Below are positions 53,949 through 64,000 of a stretch of DNA of 64,000 nt, one piece after another (within the stretch, counting starts at the first letter, position 1; every line of letters begins with the position of its first letter). Made by a program: the position numbers and the translations under genes. The stretch spans positions 25,291,874 through 25,355,873 of the forward strand of contig OX439129.1 of assembly GCA_949318235.1 (NCBI GenBank), in the 5' to 3' direction. Source of the DNA: Ecdyonurus torrentis (Eukaryota; Arthropoda; Insecta; Ephemeroptera; Heptageniidae). The notes beneath the pieces are model-generated. The model ran no database searches, was not told where the DNA came from, and saw nothing but the letters and a program-made list of their open reading frames with translations.

Positions 53949-55638
53949 TTTTTACTTTAGTCACACATGTTTAAAACTAAAACTATTATATGTTGTTTTT
54001 TAAGTAAGTGCATAATTTTATATTTATTATGTATAATGAATCAAAACTTTATACTGTGTTCCACAAATGCATCAGGCGCAAGCCTGTTTTTGGTTGACAA
54101 TAAATAAATTTATTTACATAATAATGCTGCAATATGGTGCAAACACAAAAACACAAACCACAAACATTTAAGCACAATTAAATGTGTTCCAACGTGGAAG
54201 GCTAAATTTTACTAGTTAAGTAATCGCTAATTACTATCTATATTACAGTTCAGCACATCGCTGTTAAATACTTTAACTCTTAAAAACTCTTTATTCATTC
54301 ATTAATTTATTCATTCATTCCTATTTTTTCACCATCATACTTGAATGAGTATAGCTATTCAAAAAAAAAAATTGTATCCATTTAATTTATACATTTATTT
54401 CTATGAATTTACATTATATTTGTTTAAAAAGCAATATCATTTTAATTACGGATTGATATTAATTTGTGGTTTCATTTATTAATTGTTAATTTAAATTTAC
54501 ATGCATATAAATTTAAAATTTTACATACAAAAAATCTTTGTGAAATTGTTTTTCTAATACAGTAATTATTTTTCATATTTCTATGGTAATTATTTTACGT
54601 AGGGTGGATTTAATAATAACGCATAATGTATTCTACCATTATGTGTTTTCATTTATATAACGCTTAAGTATAATCTTTTCTTTTTTAGAAACTGAAAATT
54701 CTACAAAGCACATAATAATAAACTTTTATTTAAATATAAAAGTGCATAATAAGTAAATAGCTTTTAACATATTATTTTTATCTTGATACGCATAAGTGTG
54801 AATATATATATATAACAAAAAAAAATTGTAGTTTAATTAAAGTTACAATATTTCATAAAGTTGCTATATTGTTGTTCATAATGATATGAACGTACTTGAA
54901 AGTTTGTTTAAAATACTTTACAAAGAAACGGAAACTTTAAGGAAAATTACAAAATGTTTTATGAGGCATGTGTACAATTACGTACGTTATTTATAATTAA
55001 TTTTATTGTTCACTGCAGCCTTATTGTTATTCAAAGTCATTTAATATTGTGTTTAACATTTTGTGTTGGCACACTTGAACTTAATTACGTTACCACATAA
55101 TTTTGTCTTTGCTATTTTGTCTTAACCTTATATAAACATTGTCAAGATTTTACAACTGTTGAACATTTTAATATTTCCCATTTAATTTAACGTGACATTT
55201 CTTTTTTGTCTGTGTGTATGTAATGTACCGTATGAAAACATTGTTAACAAAAATAAAGTTCCAGAACTTTTATTTTATTTTTAACAGAAGGCTGAATTCT
55301 TCTAGTAAGGTTTATAATTTCATACTACTTCTTATATGTCTTGTAAAAGTTGAATAATATTTGTATTCCACAATAAATTTTTTTTATTGCATGACACATT
55401 GGAATTCTTTTAAGTAGTAATATAATATATATTCAAATTTATTTCCCATTTATATATTACATCTTGTTAACTAGCTATTACAGACATACATATTACATAA
55501 ATCTTATTGAAATGTAATTAAATCTGGTTAAGTTAAACATTGATATTAAGAAAAAAGTATTCTTAGTTGCTTAGTTGTATTTAAATAATTATTCTACTTT
55601 TCCGTATTTATTATATTTAATATATAACGTAATTATAA
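53949..55638. other. AT-rich sequence, no gene seen
   Basis: No exon or repeat recognised beyond AT-rich runs. Confidence 0.55.
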
Positions 55639-55703
55639 GCAACTCTGTAGCGGAGCGGTTGCGTAACGCTGGTGACCCGAAACGTTCGATACCAAGTTGG
55701 TGC
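55639..55703 (+). mobile_element. tRNA-derived SINE head
   Basis: CTGTAGCGGAGCGGTTGCG fits a tRNA A-box and, about 37 bases on, ACGTTCGATACC fits the B-box (GGTTCGANNCC). The acceptor stem does not close and no poly-T terminator follows at tRNA distance, so this is a SINE promoter head or tRNA pseudogene. The related body probably continues to about 55800. Confidence 0.55.
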
Positions 55704-58818
<3,115 letters not shown>

Positions 58819-58833
58819 GTGACGTTTTGACAT
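58819..58833 (-). CDS. Candidate first coding exon (very short)
   Basis: On the minus strand AAAATGTCAAAACGTCAC is followed by GTAAGTTTG; it reads MSKRH. Start context and donor are good, but five codons carry little information and no second exon is assigned. Confidence 0.18.
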
Positions 58834-59416
58834 TTTCTTACTGGTGTCTGAGAATTTGAAAATTATTCTGTTATGCATAACATTTATTATTTAGCTCTTT
58901 TATTTCAAGATTTTTAAGTGGTTTTCTTTAAAATAACAGTATTTTAGCTTAATTTGTAAAATTTCTTGACAAAAAAATGTTCTGTGTTTATTATTATTAT
59001 TTGTTTTTTAGTAACTTACTAAAGCACTATAAGTTTATGGTGACAACGTACACATGTGTATATAAGAATTTGTATGAACAAACATTCTCTAAAGATTTTA
59101 CAAAAAGGATAGGTCTTTGTGTGCATATAACGATATTACTTTGGTATATAGTAATATTTACTTACTTTAGCCATGTTTTCTTGGTTTAAACTTTAAGCTC
59201 AAACTTATTTTTATAGCTTATGTGCTAGTAGAAAAGCTAAGTTATTCATTTACAAAGATTTATAAAATACATTACGTTTAAAAAAAAACTATATTATGAC
59301 AAAAATAAAAAATAATCTTATAAGAAGACAAAAAAATGATATAAAGATAAAGATACGTACTAAAATAACAATTTTTTATAATAAAGGTACAATTATTTTA
59401 ATAAACAGCACAATTA

Positions 59417-59480
<64 letters not shown>

Positions 59481-60118
59481 ATTAATTAAAAAAAACTTGA
59501 ATTTTTATATTTACTTTTTCTTTATTATACAAATTATAATAATAATAACTAAGGAACACTATCTACAAATTTTGCTTACTCATACTTTCGTATCTCTCTC
59601 TCTCTCTCTTTCTCTTTCTCCCTCTCTCTTCTATTTTTGTATACTTTTTTAAGAGAATATTAATTACGAAAATCAATATGATGAGAATTATACAACTGAA
59701 TAGAGCATTGATTGATTTTATGTTTTCATGAACATGTTTTGTTTTCAGCGCTTGGGATTTTGGTTAATTCTTCGTCATTTGAATTGCTCCACTGAAGCAT
59801 GAAAGCTTCGTAACGATACATACTGCAGTAGGCACGTGCTTCACGTACTTCTTTCTATAATATACTGTCATACTCACCGTAATATAACAATTTTATGGCT
59901 TTTATGTAATGTATTAAAGAGAAGGAATATACAGTAAAGTGGTGACTAATACCATTTTTTTCCTTCAATATATTAACGTATTTTAATATACATTATAACA
60001 TAATAGTAATAAATTATTATGGCAAAAATTTATTATATTACTTTGCTATTTTATTGAGATAGAAAGTTTATATTATTCAAATTCACACTTTTTGAAACCT
60101 AATAGTACAGTTAAAAGA
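58834..60118. other. AT-rich sequence, no gene seen
   Basis: TA array at 59421-59475 and imperfect (CT)n at 59592-59630. A patch at 59745-59830 (after TTGTTTTCAG) opens 17 codons to a stop; not enough to call an exon. Confidence 0.5.
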
Positions 60119-60240
60119 GAGTATATTAGTTTTAAAAAGCGTTTCTTACAAATTCGACAAAGGTGGTATCATACCGAATATTGATAAGAAACTCACCTTT
60201 ATTGAAAATGTAAGAAGCGCTTTTTGATACTAGTAGACAC
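60119..60240. mobile_element. Short inverted-repeat element (about 120 bp)
   Basis: AAAAAGCGTTTCTTACA and AAAGGTG on the left mirror CACCTTT and TGTAAGAAGCGCTTTTT on the right, with outer imperfect pairing to about 60119 and 60240. Loop about 26 bp. Hairpin MITE type. Confidence 0.7.
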
Positions 60241-60451
60241 ATATTAAAATATATTTGGATATATAATTCAAATTATTTGTGTATTCTTAGTATATTATGA
60301 ACTAATGCATAAATATTTCTAAATTAATCATTATATATTATGTACACATTAATAGTACTACTAATAGTTTCAAGTATAATGTTATGCAAAAAAATATAAT
60401 GTTTTAAAACTTTTATTTCGTTTCTATTAAGAAATATTATATAATATTATA

Positions 60452-60547
<96 letters not shown>

Positions 60548-63500
60548 TATACATACATATATATATATATATACATTATGACAACAAATGCAAAATTTAA
60601 ACCTTTAAACTCCCTTTTTTCACTTTTGATACATGTGATAACCTGTAAACTGTCATCAACTAAATTTATGAAAATCTTTTGTATGAAATAAATTTGAATT
60701 TTTAAGCATACGTAGTGTTTATACTTCAAAATATTTTATGAAATTTACTGTTAAAGAAAGCCAAAGGCATGATACATTTTAGTAAGATTTATCATAGCAA
60801 TAAACAGTTTATGGTTTATTTGATAATACTCTCGCAAATATATAGTTTAGTTCTATAATAATATATTATATTGGTACTAAATCTTACTTTAATTGAACTA
60901 TCCATATATCATGTCAAGTTACAAAAAAAAAAAAATCTCAACTTAAATTTAAAAGCAGTTTAATTTATATGGTGGTTACAGGTAAAATATTTTATAATAA
61001 CAGTAAAAATTAACTGGACAAAAGAATCATGAACAACTGTAGAGTATGAGTTATTATAAATAGAACAGTCATTAATAACGATTCAATAAATTGCAGTCGA
61101 TAAGTGCATCAGAATAATGAGCATATTATTTGTTGTTCATGGTGTTACTAATGTGATATAAATTACACTTGCAGTGCCAGAACAGATGATAAGCCTCTGT
61201 CTCATACATGGTGCACGTGTATGCAGTGTTGTAGTGCTTTTAACTTTACAATTAAATATTTTAATTTATACTTCTCTTTTAAATGTAAGTTATAATATAT
61301 ATTGTTTTTATTAAAATACACAATAACATCGGTTATTGTGCAAACGTTTTTTTTTTTTTAACGAATACACAATTTTTTAACCTTTAATTTACCCGTTTAT
61401 TTTCATTTTATTGTATAAACTCTTTTTAAATTTTTTGTTTGTTATTGCTCATCACTTTTAATTTTACTTACACAGTTTTTGCTACAGTAAACACTAGAAA
61501 AATTTTGCAAACTGTAGCGTAACAGTAAAATAATGCAAACAAACCTTGAAATTATTTTCTATATATCTATATTTACTCATGAGTGTTTTAATAAATTTAT
61601 GTACCCTTTCAAAAATGTCTACAAAAAGTTAAATATATACGAAAATTACTTTTCAGTTGAGTTTTTGTTTCTTTTGTAGTTGTTTAAGTGATCACTTCAG
61701 AAGACGAGATTTCAGTCTTCTCGGTTTTTTCTTTGTTTGAGTTACTTAAAACTTTTAGGTGAAATGACAAAAATAACGAAATATTAATATAAAATAACAG
61801 CTAATTAAAGTATAATATTTAAAATTAATACAAGTTTTAGCTTTATCTGAAAAGTTTTAAATACATATGAATGAAACATTAATGATAATTTTGCCTTAAA
61901 CTTTTGATATACTGATTGTGGCAGTAACATTTATTAATAATTTTGTATTCTTATATTATTAATATTATAATCATTTACAAACATTTTCACTTACTTTTTA
62001 TTTATTTTTTCATTGTTATAAAACTTCTTTGGTAACATTGCATTTTCCCTATCGAGTACAAAATGTGAGTTATGCAACATGTGTGACAGATGTACCCAAC
62101 TGGTTGCATACGCATAAGGATGACGTCTCCGTCAGAGTGGGAAGATATTATTGTGTTATGTTGCGGGCGCGTCTGTTTGTTTATTTATTTATTTTAAAAA
62201 TTGTATGTTTTGATACATCTTAATGAAAATTGAAATACTTTATATAATTAAGCTTATTCTTAATTTTGAAGAGAAAATTCAATGAGACACTTGAATTATA
62301 CTAAAGCGTTTTATTGTCGTAAAGTATTTGAAAATCACGGAGTGACAATAATGAATAAACCTTATATTTTTTGTTAATTTTCATCTTTTATTTATTTAGC
62401 TCCAAAATTAAATATTTCAATGAGAGAGAGAAGGAAGGATTTTCTGTTTCTTAATTTTATATATATTTTATTATTGAGTATAAAGTTAATGTGAGTGATT
62501 TAAGTGAGTTTTTTTTTTCACACAAAAACTTCTCGTTCTGCATCACCAAATAAGTAAAAGAACAAAGTTTTATACTTAAAGCAAACTCAATTAGTTTGTA
62601 AAATGTATTTTAAGCAATGTTATAACACCAATGTAAAGGTTAAGACATACATAACATTCATTATAGATTTTAATTTTGTTTCTTTTTAATTATTTTAACT
62701 TCTAAGCTAATTTGTATTTTAATTAACTTTTTTTTTTACGTTTCTTATTTAACTAGTACGTCGCGTTTAAAATAGCACTAATTGTTCATGTTTCTAATAT
62801 CAGATGTGTACGATTTAGACAAATATTATCTTGCGACGGTAGCAAGAGTCACTACTAGAACTATCATAATAATGATAGTTTATCAAACTGTGTTCATTTA
62901 TTTATTTTAAATTTAGGATACAAATTTGGCCGCTATTTAATAACTATATCAACATAAACATATTAATGTTATTATTATTAACATATTACATATTTTAATT
63001 GTAAGCTCTTTGTATAAAGATTTTAAGTTTATAATAAGTGAGGTACTTTTTTCATTTTTAATAGCACTTATATAATAATATATATTATGAAATTTATGAT
63101 AAAAAAAAAGAAGTAACTTTCATAAAAACATAGAAACTTTCAATGATTAGTTTAAAGTTAACAATAATAATGAAAACGACATTCAGAAAAATGTAAATCA
63201 AGAACAAGTAGTTTTTTGTTTTATAATAATTAAAATTGTTCGTCATAATATTGCTTATAATATGTCACTGTATTTCAAAACATAGAAAACATTGAATATC
63301 TACTATGAATATTTTAATTGGTTGCGCATTATTGGATGCAGAGGGTTTGAGGTTTACGAGCATGATTGGTGTTGTTCGTATTTGTATGGTTTGTAAAACT
63401 AGTTTCCTAGCTGTGTTTTATTACATGGTAAAAAATGACTAATCCATCATGCTTTTTTTTAATGGATTTTGTGCTGTTGGAAAGTCGAGAGGGGGAGAAA

Positions 63501-64000
63501 GGAGGTTAAGGATTTTTGGGAATAAACTAAATGAGAAAAAAATAAATTGAAGCATTTAATAATATTTTTATTGTGGTAATAATATGATAAATTATTAATA
63601 ATCATATTAAAAACTAATTTTGACTAAAAATTATTATAAAAGTACGCTTTAATGTGTGTTCTTTCATTGTGAGCTTTTAATACTGGATTTATTTAATATT
63701 AATTGTAGTATTAAATTGTGTTTTTGTACAAAAATTATGTAAACTAAGTAAATTTCTATCATTTCGAAGTAAAAATCAATGAAATAATCTCATAATCTTA
63801 AATAACTTTAAAAAAATATGTCGACAGCTGAGTGCACACTACGTTTTAATAAATAAAAAATATATATATACGAAACACTTCACTGCTTAATATAAATCTT
63901 GATCTTCTCCATGAACTAAAATGTTCCAAATTTATTGTTTCCTGTCTGTTTTTTGTAGCTTACATTTCTTTGTAATCTTACTTACAATAGTCTGTATTAT
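60241..64000. other. AT-rich sequence to window end, no gene seen
   Basis: TA-rich tract at 60459-60575. A richer patch at 62029-62180 has a 64-codon plus frame (RVQNVSYATCVTDVPNWL) without splice sites or known motifs. Nothing else recognisable. Confidence 0.5.
60459..60575. repeat. (TA)n microsatellite with TACA variants
   Basis: About 117 bp of TA repeat, with TACATA units near the right end and ATATTATATA units on the left. Confidence 0.95.

Noticed and set aside
59746..59800. Terminal-exon candidate after TTGTTTTCAG (RLGFWLILRHLNCSTEA then stop)
   Set aside because: Only 17 codons and no upstream partner; the acceptor-like sequence is common by chance in this DNA.
62029..62223. 64-codon plus-strand frame in a richer patch
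   Set aside because: No acceptor or donor context and no motif; more likely part of an unrecognised repeat.

Overview
This window looks like a stretch of a very AT-rich animal genome. Introns have canonical GT-AG borders, exons are tiny, animal-type transposon remnants are present, and simple repeats are extremely dense. GC was not counted but is visibly well under a third. The reverse-transcriptase tail at 38575-38985 resembles sequences common in arthropods, and Penelope-like elements are also present, so an invertebrate is likely. I cannot name the phylum with confidence. Nothing here looks bacterial or viral. None of the long open frames inside (GA)n, (TA)n or (CTTT)n tracts is a gene.

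Real gene signal is sparse. (1) At 1-6.2 kb on the minus strand there is a tandem duplication of a small secreted-protein gene. The left copy (exons 1-2 at 72-992) is intact as far as the window shows. The right copy (3429-5760) has lost its start codon and carries two frameshifts. Exon 2 is almost identical between the copies while intron 1 has diverged strongly. The right copy also holds a 342-bp TTAA-flanked element whose empty site is preserved in the left copy. (2) At 9.8-11.0 kb on the minus strand there is a four-exon gene whose splice phases fit and give a 119-residue protein, followed by a poly(A) signal. I do not recognise the family. (3) Weaker single-exon candidates lie at 14.77-15.11 kb (minus), 22.975 kb (plus micro-exon), 32.83 kb (plus first exon), 37.29-37.53 kb (minus terminal exon), 51.04 kb (plus first exon) and 58.82 kb (minus first exon).

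The rest is repeat-dominated. Short inverted-repeat (MITE-like) elements occur at 2.0, 5.1, 7.5, 11.6, 16.3, 24.8, 30.1, 40.4, 41.3, 43.1, 48.0, 53.3 and 60.1 kb. Several have TTAA target duplications (piggyBac type). One has a perfect 8-bp duplication (hAT type) and one has TA. Autonomous-element fossils are two LINE 3' ends (7.9 kb minus, 35.7 kb plus), a frameshifted non-LTR RT tail (38.6-39.0 kb minus) and the GIY-YIG endonuclease end of a Penelope-like element (41.8-42.2 kb plus) fused to a (TA)n tract. A 5S-rRNA-derived sequence lies at 28.7 kb, tRNA-derived SINE-like sequences at 55.6 and about 21.3 kb, and a hairpin-rich segment at 36.06-36.41 kb. Long microsatellites include about 870 bp of (CTTT)n at 33.7-34.6 kb followed by about 160 bp of (GA)n.

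No complete new system is evident. The best leads are the secreted gene pair, the 119-residue gene, and the short-element families whose insertions can be dated inside the window.
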